Of a DNA stretch of 64,000 nt, positions 17,447 to 25,286 are shown piece by piece (positions within the stretch are counted from its first letter, which is position 1; every line of letters begins with the position of its first letter). A program made the position numbers and the translations under genes. Source of the stretch: Kocuria rhizophila DC2201 (GTDB lineage: Bacteria > Actinomycetota > Actinomycetes > Actinomycetales > Micrococcaceae); NCBI RefSeq assembly GCF_000010285.1, contig NC_010617.1:310001-374000 (forward strand), given 5' to 3'. The notes under the pieces are model-generated. The model had not been told where the DNA came from. It ran no database searches and saw only the letters and a list, made by a program, of their open reading frames with translations.

Positions 17447-18733
17447 TCAGGCGGTGGGCCGGGCGGTGCCGTAGTAGGTGCCCAGGAACTCGTCCCGGTA
17501 CTCGAAGTAGGTGTCTGTCTCGATCGCGGCGCGGGCGCCGGCCACGAGGTCCAGGACGAAGCGCTCGTTGTGGATGGACGCCAGGGTGGCGGCGTTGCGC
17601 TCCTTGGACTTGAACAGGTGCCGCAGGTACGCGCGGGTGTAGTGCGTGCACGTGTAGCAGGGGCACGTGTCCGAGATGGGCGTGAAGTCCCGCTTGAAGC
17701 GGATGTTCGTGAGGTTGAAGCGGCCCGTGGGGGAGTAGACCGCGGAGGAGCGCGCCACGCGGGTGGGGGAGACGCAGTCGAAGGTGTCCACCCCGTTGTC
17801 GATCGCGGTGAAGATGTCGTCCGGCTCGGAGATGCCCAGCAGGTGCTTGGGGGTGTTCTCCGGCAGCTCCTCGGTGCACCAGCGCACAATCGTGCCCAGC
17901 TGCGACTTCTCCAGTGCGCCGCCGATGCCGAAGCCGTCGAAACCCATCTCGGACAGGTCCCGGCACGCCTGCCGGCGCAAGTCCTCGTACTGGGCGCCCT
18001 GGATCACGCCGAACAGCGCCTGGTAGGGCTTGTGAGCGCGCTCTTCCGTGAGCCGGCGGTGCTCCGCGACGCAGCGCAGCGCCCATTTCCGGGTGCGCTC
18101 CAGGGCGGTCTCCTGGTACTCGCGGGTGTTGTGGAGGGTGGTGAGCTCGTCGAAGGCGAACATGATGTCCGCGCCGATGTTGTGCTGCACCCTCATGGAG
18201 ACCTCCGGGGTGAACCGGTGCAGGTCCCCGTTGAGGTAGGAGCGGAACCACACGCCGTCGTCGTCCACGCGCGCCATGCGTTTCTGGCCGGGCGCCATCT
18301 GGGAGTCGCCCAGGGGGTTGGCCACGGTGGACATGTCGATCACCTTGCCCAGCCCCGAGCCCAGGGACATCACCTGGAACCCGCCGGAGTCCGTGAACGT
18401 GGGTCCGGGCCAGTTCATGAAGGTGCCCAGCCCGCCGGCCTCGTCCAGCACGTCGTCCCCGGGTTCGAGGAACAGGTGGTACGCGTTGGCCAGCATGGCC
18501 TGCGCGCCCTCGGCCGCCATGGACTCGGGCAGCACGGCCTTCATCGCGGCCTGGGTGGCCACGGGGATGAACGCGGGCGTCCGGATCTGCCCGTGCGGGG
18601 TGGTGATGGTGCCCGTGCGGGCCTGGAACTGTCCGCCGTTCTCGCGCACCCGCTCCTCGGGCAGGGTGGGGCTGTCGCGCAGCCGGGTGTGGAGCTCGAA
18701 GCTGAACGGGGGCACGGAGTCTGTGGTGGGCAC
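17447..18733 (-). CDS. tgt: tRNA-guanine transglycosylase (queuine insertion)
   Basis: 428 residues from GTG 18733. TIM-barrel enzyme exchanging G34 of GUN-anticodon tRNAs for a queuosine base. Visible signatures are TPAFIPVATQAAMKAVLP, the catalytic TFTDSGGFQVMSL, IGADIMFAFDELT, GFDGFGIGGALEKSQ, the second catalytic Asp in DTFDCVSPTR, and the zinc site CPCYTC with the later His (ASIHNERF). It is slightly longer than usual at the N-terminus (VPTTDSVPPFSFELHTRL). Together with the VUT transporter at 13771 it suggests import and insertion of queuine or preQ1. A CACAAT box 6 nt before the GTG would fit leaderless initiation. Confidence 0.95.
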   Translation of the reverse strand: MPTTDSVPPFSFELHTRLRDSPTLPEERVRENGGQFQARTGTITTPHGQIRTPAFIPVATQAAMKAVLPESMAAEGAQAMLANAYHLFLEPGDDVLDEAGGLGTFMNWPGPTFTDSGGFQVMSLGSGLGKVIDMSTVANPLGDSQMAPGQKRMARVDDDGVWFRSYLNGDLHRFTPEVSMRVQHNIGADIMFAFDELTTLHNTREYQETALERTRKWALRCVAEHRRLTEERAHKPYQALFGVIQGAQYEDLRRQACRDLSEMGFDGFGIGGALEKSQLGTIVRWCTEELPENTPKHLLGISEPDDIFTAIDNGVDTFDCVSPTRVARSSAVYSPTGRFNLTNIRFKRDFTPISDTCPCYTCTHYTRAYLRHLFKSKERNAATLASIHNERFVLDLVAGARAAIETDTYFEYRDEFLGTYYGTARPTA

Positions 18734-18790
18734 CCGACCATTGTGCCGGGTCCGGCGGCCGCAGGGGTCCCGGGCCCGTGCCGACGCGGG

Positions 18791-18825
18791 GACGACGCCG
18801 CTCGGGGCCACCGCGCGGCGTCGTC
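18791..18825 (-). terminator. Inverted pair of the dispersed motif after the IclR gene
   Basis: GACGACGCCGC (18791-18801) and GCGGCGTCGTC (18815-18825) form an 11-bp perfect stem with a 13-nt loop, about 105 nt beyond the IclR stop. Confidence 0.55.
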
Positions 18826-18929
18826 GCAGGGGTCTCAGCGCGCCATGCCACGGTGCCCCCGAATCCCGGTGCGGGCGTCGCTGAGGCGCCCTGGGTCTTG
18901 GGGTGCCGCTCCCGCGGGGGCCCGGGATC

Positions 18930-19715
18930 TCAGCCGGCCGGGGGAACGTGGCCGAGCCGCTGCGAGACCTCCCGTGCCGCGTCCGTGCACGCCTCCACCA
19001 TCAGGGCCACCTGGTCCTCCGTGACCCGGTACCGCGGGGCCGCGATCACCACCGCGGAGACCAGCTCACCCCGGTGGTCGAAGACCGGGGCGGCCACCCC
19101 GACCTCGTCCACGGAGGTCCGGCCGTAGTTCACGGCCACCCCGGCCTCCCGCACCTCGGCGAGCTCGCCCAGGTAGGCGTCCACGGCGGCGTCGGCCGTG
19201 GAGTGGTGCGTGAGGGTGCCCGCCAGCAGCAGCGCGCGCACCCGCTCCTGGGGCTGGTGGGCCAGGAACACCTGGACCGTGGAGCTGGGCGCGGAGTTGT
19301 AGCGGGTGCCCAGCGGGACGGTGTGCTTGATCTCCCGCGGGCTCGGGATCTGCTCCACGCACACCGTCTCCGTGCCGTTCCACACCACCAGGGCGCTGGT
19401 CTCACCGGTGCGCTCGGTGAGCTCCTGCAGCACGGGGTAGGCCACGCGGCGCTCGTCCAGCTCTGCGAGCAGCGGCCCGGCCAGGGTGATCAGTCCGAGC
19501 CCCAGGGTGTACTTGAGGGACTGCGGGTCCCGCTCCACCAGGTTCTCCTGCTCCAGGCTGGTCAGGATCCGGGACACGGTGGACTTGTGCAGTCCCACGC
19601 GGCCGGCGATGTCCGTGACGCCCAGGTGCGGCTCATCCACGGTGAAGCAGCGCAGCACGCCGATGGCGTTGGAGACCACCGGGGTGGTGCGGGAGTCGTT
19701 GGTCGCAGTAGTCAT
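18930..19715 (-). CDS. IclR-family regulator of the creatine genes
   Basis: 261 residues. N-terminal winged helix (SNAIGVLRCFTVDEPHLG, VTDIAGRVGLHKSTVSRILT, SLEQENLVER) and C-terminal effector domain (YPVLQELTERTGETSALVVW, HTVPLGTRYNSAPSSTVQVF, VAVNYGRTSVDEVGVAAPVF). It lies 76 nt beyond creatinase in the same direction. Repressor or activator of creatine or a related nitrogen compound catabolism is inferred from this linkage, not from the sequence itself. Confidence 0.88.
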   Translation of the reverse strand: MTTATNDSRTTPVVSNAIGVLRCFTVDEPHLGVTDIAGRVGLHKSTVSRILTSLEQENLVERDPQSLKYTLGLGLITLAGPLLAELDERRVAYPVLQELTERTGETSALVVWNGTETVCVEQIPSPREIKHTVPLGTRYNSAPSSTVQVFLAHQPQERVRALLLAGTLTHHSTADAAVDAYLGELAEVREAGVAVNYGRTSVDEVGVAAPVFDHRGELVSAVVIAAPRYRVTEDQVALMVEACTDAAREVSQRLGHVPPAG

Positions 19716-19791
19716 GGTGCCCCGTATTCTCCCGCACGCAGCGGGGCGGCGCCGCGCGCACGCGACACCGCCCCGCTGCGTGACGGGGTTC

Positions 19792-21039
19792 TCACGCGTC
19801 CACGATGTTGTGCTCGGGGCCGTAGGGGAACTTGGTGATGTTCTCCACGGTGTCCTCCCCGATCACCAGGATGTCGTGCTCGCGGTAGCCGCCGGCGCCG
19901 GGCTGGCCTTCCGGGATGGTGATCATGGGCTCCATGGAGATCACCATGCCCGGTTCCAGCACGGTGTCGATGTCCTCGCGCAGCTCCAGCCCGGCCTCCC
20001 GCCCGTAGTAGTGGGAGAGCACGCCGAACGAGTGGCCGTAGCCGAACGTCCGGTTGGCCAGCAGCCCGTGGGACACGTAGATCTTGTTGAGCTCGTGGGC
20101 GATGTCCTTGCACACCGCACCCGGTTTGATGAGCTCCTGGCCGCGCTCGTGGACCTCCACGTTGATCTCCCACAGCTCGCGGGAACGGGCATCCGGCTCC
20201 CCCAGGAACAGGGTGCGCTCCAGGGCGGTGTAGTACCCGGAGGTCATCGGGAAGCAGTTCAGGGACAGGATGTCCCCGCGCCGCAGCCTGCGCGTGGTGG
20301 CCCAGTTGTGGGCGCCGTCCGTGTTGAGCCCGGACTGGAACCACACCCACGTGTCCCGGACCTCGCGCAGCGGGAACGTGGTGGCGATCTCGTGGATCAT
20401 CGCCTCGGTCCCGGCCAGCGCCACCTCGTACTCGGTGACGCCCTCGCGGATCGCGTTGCGGATGGCCTCACCGCCCAGGTCACCGATGCGCGCGCCGTCC
20501 TTGATCACCGCGATCTCCTCCGCGGACTTGAACATGCGCTGGCGCATGGACTCCAGGGAGATGTCCACCAGCTCGGCGTCCGGGAACGCGTCCTGGATGC
20601 GCTGGCGGTTCAGCAGCGGCAGGGCGTCGTCCTCCACACCGATCCTGCGGGCGGTGATCCCGCGCTGGCGCAGCACCTCCTGCAGCGCGAAGTAGTAGTT
20701 GTCGCGCTGCCAGTCCGTGTAGACCACGTTCTCGCCGTAGCTGGTGCGCCACGGCATGCCGGCGTCGATGTTCGCGGTCACGGTCACGGAGTCCTCCGGG
20801 GTGACCACCAGCGCGTAGCTGCGCCCGAACGTGGTGTAGAGGAAGTCCGAGTAGTACTTGATGCCGTGGTGGCTGGTGAGGATCACGGCGTCCAGCTGCT
20901 TCTCCGCCATGATCCGGCGCAGCCCGTCCAGGCGGCGCTCGAACTCGGCGTCGGAGAACGTGAGCTGCTCCTTCTGGCCGTTGTGCATGACCTTCAGACG
21001 GGCCAGCTCCGAGACATCGGTGGCGGGTGACGTGTTCAT
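19792..21039 (-). CDS. Creatinase (creatine amidinohydrolase), M24 family
   Basis: 415 residues, the size of known creatinases (about 403-411). It hydrolyses creatine to sarcosine and urea in the cytoplasm. The pita-bread fold is complete and the family-specific blocks are present: LKVMHNGQKEQLTFSDAEFE, KYYSDFLYTTFGRSYALVVT, YTDWQRDNYYFALQEVL, VWFQSGLNTDGAHNWATTR (containing the catalytic His of DGAHN), GYGHSFGVLSHYYGREAG, SMEPMI and GGYREHDILVI. These distinguish it from prolidases. A strong AGGAGG ribosome-binding site precedes ATG 21039. It is flanked by an MHS transporter upstream and an IclR gene downstream; sarcosine oxidase is not in the window. Confidence 0.87.
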   Translation of the reverse strand: MNTSPATDVSELARLKVMHNGQKEQLTFSDAEFERRLDGLRRIMAEKQLDAVILTSHHGIKYYSDFLYTTFGRSYALVVTPEDSVTVTANIDAGMPWRTSYGENVVYTDWQRDNYYFALQEVLRQRGITARRIGVEDDALPLLNRQRIQDAFPDAELVDISLESMRQRMFKSAEEIAVIKDGARIGDLGGEAIRNAIREGVTEYEVALAGTEAMIHEIATTFPLREVRDTWVWFQSGLNTDGAHNWATTRRLRRGDILSLNCFPMTSGYYTALERTLFLGEPDARSRELWEINVEVHERGQELIKPGAVCKDIAHELNKIYVSHGLLANRTFGYGHSFGVLSHYYGREAGLELREDIDTVLEPGMVISMEPMITIPEGQPGAGGYREHDILVIGEDTVENITKFPYGPEHNIVDA

Positions 21040-21055
21040 GATCCTCCTTGGTGGT

Positions 21056-21085
21056 GGGGTTGGTGGGGTTGGTGGGGTTGGTGGG
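21056..21085 (+). repeat. Tandem GGGGTTGGTG repeats, possible G-quadruplex
   Basis: Three 10-bp units followed by a further GGG give four G-runs of 3-4 separated by TTGGT loops, a textbook quadruplex pattern on the non-template side of the creatinase 5' region, 17 nt from the start codon. Confidence 0.6.
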
Positions 21086-21096
21086 TCCGGGACGGG

Positions 21097-21116
21097 GGCG
21101 ACGCCGCGGCGTCGCC
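21097..21116. other. 20-bp perfect palindrome
   Basis: GGCGACGCCG followed by its exact reverse complement, between the MHS transporter and creatinase. It is a one-base variant of the dispersed motif arranged head to head; it could be an operator or terminator stem. Confidence 0.5.
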
Positions 21117-21208
21117 GTCCCTGCCCCGGTGGCGGTGGGTCGGTGGCCCCGTGCCGCCCGCCCCGGGCGGCGGGGCCGGTGGGCGGTGCGGTCAGCGGGA
21201 CGTGCGGG

Positions 21209-22546
21209 TCAGTGCGACAGCGGTTCGCGGTGCGTCTCGTGGGAGAGGGCGACCGCCACGAAGGACACCGCGGCGGCGGCCATCAGGTACCAGGCGGGGG
21301 CGAGCTGGCTGTGGAACGCGGAGATCAGCAGCGTGGCCATGAAGGGTGCGGTGCCGCCGAAGATCGCGTTGGACAGGTTGAAGCTCACCGCGAAGCCGCT
21401 GTAGCGGATGCGGGTGGGGAACTGCTCGGCCAGGAAGCTGGGCAGAGTGCCGTCGTTGAGGGTGAGCATGGCGCCCAGCACCACCTGCACCAGCAGCACC
21501 ACCAGGAACGAGCCCTCGTCCAGCAGCAGGAACAGCGGGACGGTCAGCAGCACGAAGCACACGGACGCGGCCATGAGCAGCTTCTTGCGCCCGAAACGGT
21601 CCGAGGCCAGGCCCGTGAGGAAGATGAAGCCGATGTAGGACAGCAGCGCCAGGGACGTGGCCAGGAAGGACTCGGTCTTGCCGAAGCCGATCTCCTCGGA
21701 GAGGTACGTGGGCATGTAGCTGAGCAGCATGTAGAAGCCCACGGCGTTGAGCAGCACGGCGCCGCACGCGCGCAGCAGCGTGGCCCAGTGGTGGCGGAAC
21801 ATGTCCCGCACGGGGGCGTGGATGACCTCGTCCTCCTGGGCGAGCTCCTGGAACACGGGGGTGTCCTCGAGCTTGGTGCGCACGTAGCGTCCGATCAGGC
21901 CCATGGGGGCGGCCAGCAGGAAGGGGATGCGCCAGCCCCACACGTTCATCTGGTCCCCGGAGAGGACGGCGGTCAGGGCGGCCACGAACAGGGAGCCGAA
22001 CAGCAGACCAGCAGCCGTGCTTGCGGGCACCACCGCGGCGTAGAGCCCGCGGCGGTGGGCCGGGGCGTACTCCACCAGGAAGGCCGAGGCCCCGGCGTAC
22101 TCACCGGCGGCGGAGAAGCCCTGCACGATCCGCACCACCAGCAGCAGGATGGGCGCAAAGATCCCGATGCTCCCGTAGCCGGGGATCAGGGCCATGCAGA
22201 ACGTGGCGCCGGTCATGATCAGGATGGACAGGGACAGCGCGGTGCGCCGCCCGAGCCGGTCCCCCAGGTGGCCCCAGAAGAAGCCGCCCACGGGCCGGAC
22301 GAAGAACGAGATGGCGAACAGTGCGAAGGTGGCGAGCAGCGCCGTCTGCGGGTCGGACTCCGGGAAGAACACCACCGCGATGGTCGCGGCCAGGTAGCCG
22401 TACACGGCGTAGTCGAACCACTCCACGAAGTTGCCGATGAAGCTGGCCCCGATCACCCGGCGGCGCGTCCCGGCGGACACCGCCGCCGCTGCGGCCGGTG
22501 GTCCTCCCGCGGGGGCCGCCTGTGGAGTTGCAGCATCGTGCGTCAT
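21209..22546 (-). CDS. MHS-family major facilitator transporter, putative creatine importer
   Basis: 445 residues from ATG 22546. Twelve membrane segments with the metabolite:H+ symporter signatures SFIGNFVEWFDYAVYGYLA, FFVRPVGGFFWGHLGDRLGR, GASAFLVEYAPAHRRGLY, GWRIPFLLAAPMGLIGRYVR and FGRKKLLMAAS. Family members import organic acids, betaines, proline and similar small solutes. Placement directly upstream of creatinase, all on one strand with an IclR gene, suggests creatine or a related guanidino compound as substrate; the sequence cannot prove this. The 168 bp to creatinase contain hairpins and a G-rich repeat, so the two genes may be transcribed separately. Confidence 0.85.
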   Translation of the reverse strand: MTHDAATPQAAPAGGPPAAAAAVSAGTRRRVIGASFIGNFVEWFDYAVYGYLAATIAVVFFPESDPQTALLATFALFAISFFVRPVGGFFWGHLGDRLGRRTALSLSILIMTGATFCMALIPGYGSIGIFAPILLLVVRIVQGFSAAGEYAGASAFLVEYAPAHRRGLYAAVVPASTAAGLLFGSLFVAALTAVLSGDQMNVWGWRIPFLLAAPMGLIGRYVRTKLEDTPVFQELAQEDEVIHAPVRDMFRHHWATLLRACGAVLLNAVGFYMLLSYMPTYLSEEIGFGKTESFLATSLALLSYIGFIFLTGLASDRFGRKKLLMAASVCFVLLTVPLFLLLDEGSFLVVLLVQVVLGAMLTLNDGTLPSFLAEQFPTRIRYSGFAVSFNLSNAIFGGTAPFMATLLISAFHSQLAPAWYLMAAAAVSFVAVALSHETHREPLSH

Positions 22547-22662
22547 GGGTCCCCCAGGGGTCGGGGGTTGCAAGGAGTGCAACCCGGTTGCCACAAGCTA
22601 CGGTGCGGAACGCTGTCCGGTCAATGGAGGACCGGTAACTTGCGGGCCCGGAGGTAGGACGC

Positions 22663-22700
22663 CGCGCGGCCCGGAACCGTCATGGGTTCCGGGCCGCGCG
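22663..22700 (-). terminator. Strong hairpin after the DUF4916 gene
   Basis: Perfect 16-bp stem (CGCGCGGCCCGGAACC and complement), 6-nt loop, 51 nt beyond the stop at 22751. A run of ten G follows at 22722-22731. Confidence 0.7.
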
Positions 22701-22750
22701 TGAAGGCAACGGTGTTGCGCCGGGGGGGGGGTGACGCCGTGGAGGGCCGC

Positions 22751-23293
22751 TCAGCGACCCCAGCCCGCGTGGGCGATTGCCTGCCGGATGAGGTCCTCGC
22801 GTCCGCCCTCGAACTCCTCCTGGACGTCCAGGGATAGTGCCTCGTCCGGGGTCATCCAGGACAGCTGCAGCGCGTCCTGGCGGGGTTCGCACTCGCCGCG
22901 CACGGGGATGATGTAGCTCAGGGCCACGGCGTGCTGGCGGTCGTCGGTGAGTCCCGTCTCGGACGGGGACGGGAAGAACTCGGACACCGCGAACGGCACG
23001 GTGGTGGAGGGCATCTGCGGCATGGCCAGCGGGCCGAGGTCCTTCTCGAGGTGGCGCAGGAGTGCGGCGCGCACCGTCTCGCGGTACATCACGCGCCCGG
23101 AGACGAACGTGCGGACCATCCGGCCCTCGTCGTTGGCGGTGAGCAGCAGCCCGATCTCAGAGAGGCAGCCCAGGGGGTCCAGGCGCACGGGAATGGCCTG
23201 GACGTACACGATGGGCAGCGTGGCGCGGGCTCGGTTGAGGTCCTCCTCGCTGAGCCAACCAGGGTTCGGGTCCGGGGTGCGTACTGAGCTCAT
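22751..23293 (-). CDS. NUDIX-like DUF4916 protein
   Basis: 180 residues. The pattern PGWLSEEDLNRARATLPIVY, VQAIPVRLDPLGCLSEIGLL, VSGRVMYRETVRAALLRHLE, LSYIIPVRGECEPRQDALQL and WMTPDEAL matches the actinobacterial DUF4916 / NUDIX-related family, as I recall. The classical Nudix box (GX5EX7REUXEEXGU) is not intact, so hydrolase activity is uncertain. TAGAAA lies 6 nt before ATG 23293, which fits a leaderless mRNA. It stands alone between convergently and codirectionally placed genes of unrelated function. Confidence 0.65.
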   Translation of the reverse strand: MSSVRTPDPNPGWLSEEDLNRARATLPIVYVQAIPVRLDPLGCLSEIGLLLTANDEGRMVRTFVSGRVMYRETVRAALLRHLEKDLGPLAMPQMPSTTVPFAVSEFFPSPSETGLTDDRQHAVALSYIIPVRGECEPRQDALQLSWMTPDEALSLDVQEEFEGGREDLIRQAIAHAGWGR

Positions 23294-23355
23294 GCCTCGT
23301 TTCTACCCCCGGCGTACCCCTGCGGGCCAGAGTCCGCGCGCGTGGCGGGCCCGGT

Positions 23356-24528
23356 TCAGCGGTCAGCCGAACGCGCGGCCGCCTCCAGCACGGTCCACGC
23401 CTGCACCTGGGTGCTCAGCTCCACGGGCGCGCCGGTGCGCTGCGCCTGGTTCGCGTGCTCGGCGGGCTCCGGGGAGAACACCGCCACGGTCTCGCCGCCG
23501 TCCGCGCCCGGAGTCGAGAAGTCCTCGTCCGGGTCGAACTCGCGCCGCCCGTCCCACAGGGCGTCCGCGGTGTCGCACACCAGCGCCTTCGCCGTGCGGC
23601 GCGTCTCGGCATCCACGTCGGACGACGACGCCGCCTCGCCCAGGTACCGCGCCAGGATCCCCGTGAACAGTCCGGCATCCCCACCGCCCTGGCCCGTGAG
23701 CACGGGAGCGCCGTGCGGGCCGGGGACCGTGAACTGCTGCGCCGCTCCCTGCACGAGCTGGGAGGCGCGGGAGAGCCAGAGCTCGCGCTGGGCGGCGTCG
23801 TCCGTCACGCGCGCCAGCGCGAGGGCGGCACCCAGGGCGGGGCCGCTGTTGTAGGTGTAGACGTGCGGGTCCACCGCCGTGATCTCCGAGCCGGAGCCCG
23901 CGGCGACCATGCGGATGCCGTCCAGGAACACGCCGCGCTCGGCGTCGAAGAGGGTGTCGAACAGCCACGTGAGCAGCGCGCGGGCCTCGTCCACCCGGTG
24001 CATCCGCAGGAAGCTCAGTGCCACCGGGGCCGTGGACGCGGTGTTCTTGTAGTCGCGGGTCATGTTCCACCACGCCCCGCCGCCCAGGTTCTCGTCGCAC
24101 CCCGCCTCGAGCCGCTTGGCCAGAGCGACGCCGTCGTCCTGCACCGTGCGCGTGGTGCGGCCCGTGGCGGCGACGTCCTCGTGGCGCAGCCTCCCCAGCG
24201 CGAGAGACAGCCATGCCATGTCGTCGAAGAACACGTTGTTGGTCACCCGGCCACCGCTGTGCACGGCGATGCCCCGCAGCAGCTGGTGCGCGCGGGAGCG
24301 GGCCAGGGCGGCGTCGTCGTGGTGACCGGCCGCGCGCTCGCGGGCGGCGGCGTCCACGAACGCCTCCAGCAGGTGCGCCTGCCACCAGTAGTGCCACGGG
24401 CCGCGGCGCGGGTGCGGGAACGCGACGGCGCCCAGGTACGTGCCCGGCACACGGAACGCGCGGGAGCCGAACAGCCGGTCCACGGAACGGGCGGCCGTGG
24501 CGGCGCGGTGGGCGGGGGGCTCGGACAT
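23356..24528 (-). CDS. Glycoside hydrolase family 76 protein
   Basis: 390 residues from ATG 24528, with AGGAG upstream; the open frame extends 25 codons further without support. (alpha/alpha)6-barrel enzyme of the GH76 type: GTYLGAVAFPHPRRGPWHYW, the acidic pair in TNNVFFDDMAWLSLAL, ENLGGGAWWNMTRDYKN, HVYTYNSGPALGAALAL and DAGLFTGILARYLG. Family members cut alpha-1,6-mannans. No signal peptide is visible, so it probably acts inside the cell, for example on mannan-type lipoglycan fragments. Three dispersed motif copies fall inside (23624, 23792, 24308), read as AASSS, DDAAQ and DDAAL. Confidence 0.75.
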   Translation of the reverse strand: MSEPPAHRAATAARSVDRLFGSRAFRVPGTYLGAVAFPHPRRGPWHYWWQAHLLEAFVDAAARERAAGHHDDAALARSRAHQLLRGIAVHSGGRVTNNVFFDDMAWLSLALGRLRHEDVAATGRTTRTVQDDGVALAKRLEAGCDENLGGGAWWNMTRDYKNTASTAPVALSFLRMHRVDEARALLTWLFDTLFDAERGVFLDGIRMVAAGSGSEITAVDPHVYTYNSGPALGAALALARVTDDAAQRELWLSRASQLVQGAAQQFTVPGPHGAPVLTGQGGGDAGLFTGILARYLGEAASSSDVDAETRRTAKALVCDTADALWDGRREFDPDEDFSTPGADGGETVAVFSPEPAEHANQAQRTGAPVELSTQVQAWTVLEAAARSADR

Positions 24529-24681
24529 CGCGGGGCTCCTGCGGGACGTGGCGGGGTGTGGCAGAAGCCTAACGGCCCGAGCGGGAGGGGTGCGCTGTGC
24601 CAAGGGACTGTCAGCATTGAGCCGCCGCCTGGTTCGCAGGGGTGGGCATCCCGGCCCCCTCCTGCGGGCCGCGAGCCTCCC

Positions 24682-25224
24682 TCAGCCCAGCGCCTCCCGC
24701 AGCGCCGGCTCCCGCACCTGGTCCCCGAGCCACGGGCTGAACGCGTAGGGGGCTGACTCCACCGCCGCAATCAGGTCCCGCGGCGCGGTCCAGGCGTACT
24801 CGGCCACCTCCGATTCCGCGGGCTGCGGGTCGGTGTCGGTGACGGCCACGAACACGGGGCAGAACTCGTTCTCCACCACGCCGGTGGCGTCCGTGGCGCG
24901 GTACTGGAACTCGGGGACCACCACGGTGAGGTTGCGGATCTCCAGCCCCAGTTCCTGGCGGGCGCGGCGGGCGATCGCGTCCTCGAAGGACTCGTGCGGC
25001 CCCGGGTGCCCGCAGAAGCTGTTGGACCACACGCCGGGCCACGTGCGCTTGCTCAGCGCTCGGCGGGTCACGAGCACCCGACCGTCCGGGTTGAGCACGT
25101 GGCACGAGAACGCCAGGTGCAGCGGGGTGGCCTCGGTGTGGACCTCGGACTTCAGTGCGGTCCCGGTCGGCTGGTGCTGCTCGTCCAGGAGCACGACGCG
25201 CTCCGGGGTGCTGTTCTCGCTCAC
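24682..25224 (-). CDS. idi: Isopentenyl-diphosphate delta-isomerase, type I
   Basis: 180 residues from GTG 25224. Nudix-fold isomerase interconverting IPP and DMAPP for carotenoid, menaquinone and polyprenyl synthesis. Metal and catalytic residues are visible: HLAFSCHVLNPDGRVLVTRR, the catalytic-Cys segment WSNSFCGHPGPHESFEDAIA, ARRARQELGLEI and ATGVVENEFCPVFVAV (catalytic Glu in NEFCP). Length is right for the bacterial enzyme. It is divergent from the RluA-type gene across 62 bp. Confidence 0.92.
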   Translation of the reverse strand: MSENSTPERVVLLDEQHQPTGTALKSEVHTEATPLHLAFSCHVLNPDGRVLVTRRALSKRTWPGVWSNSFCGHPGPHESFEDAIARRARQELGLEIRNLTVVVPEFQYRATDATGVVENEFCPVFVAVTDTDPQPAESEVAEYAWTAPRDLIAAVESAPYAFSPWLGDQVREPALREALG

Positions 25225-25286
25225 GGTGCCGCCTCACGGTGGTGTGTTAGGTTCCTCGCCATGGTATCGGCCGGGTCGGACACGCA

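Noticed and set aside
21094-21200. A second gene between creatinase and the MHS transporter
   Set aside because: Only palindromic and G-rich sequence; no frame with a start, ribosome-binding site and normal codon use.
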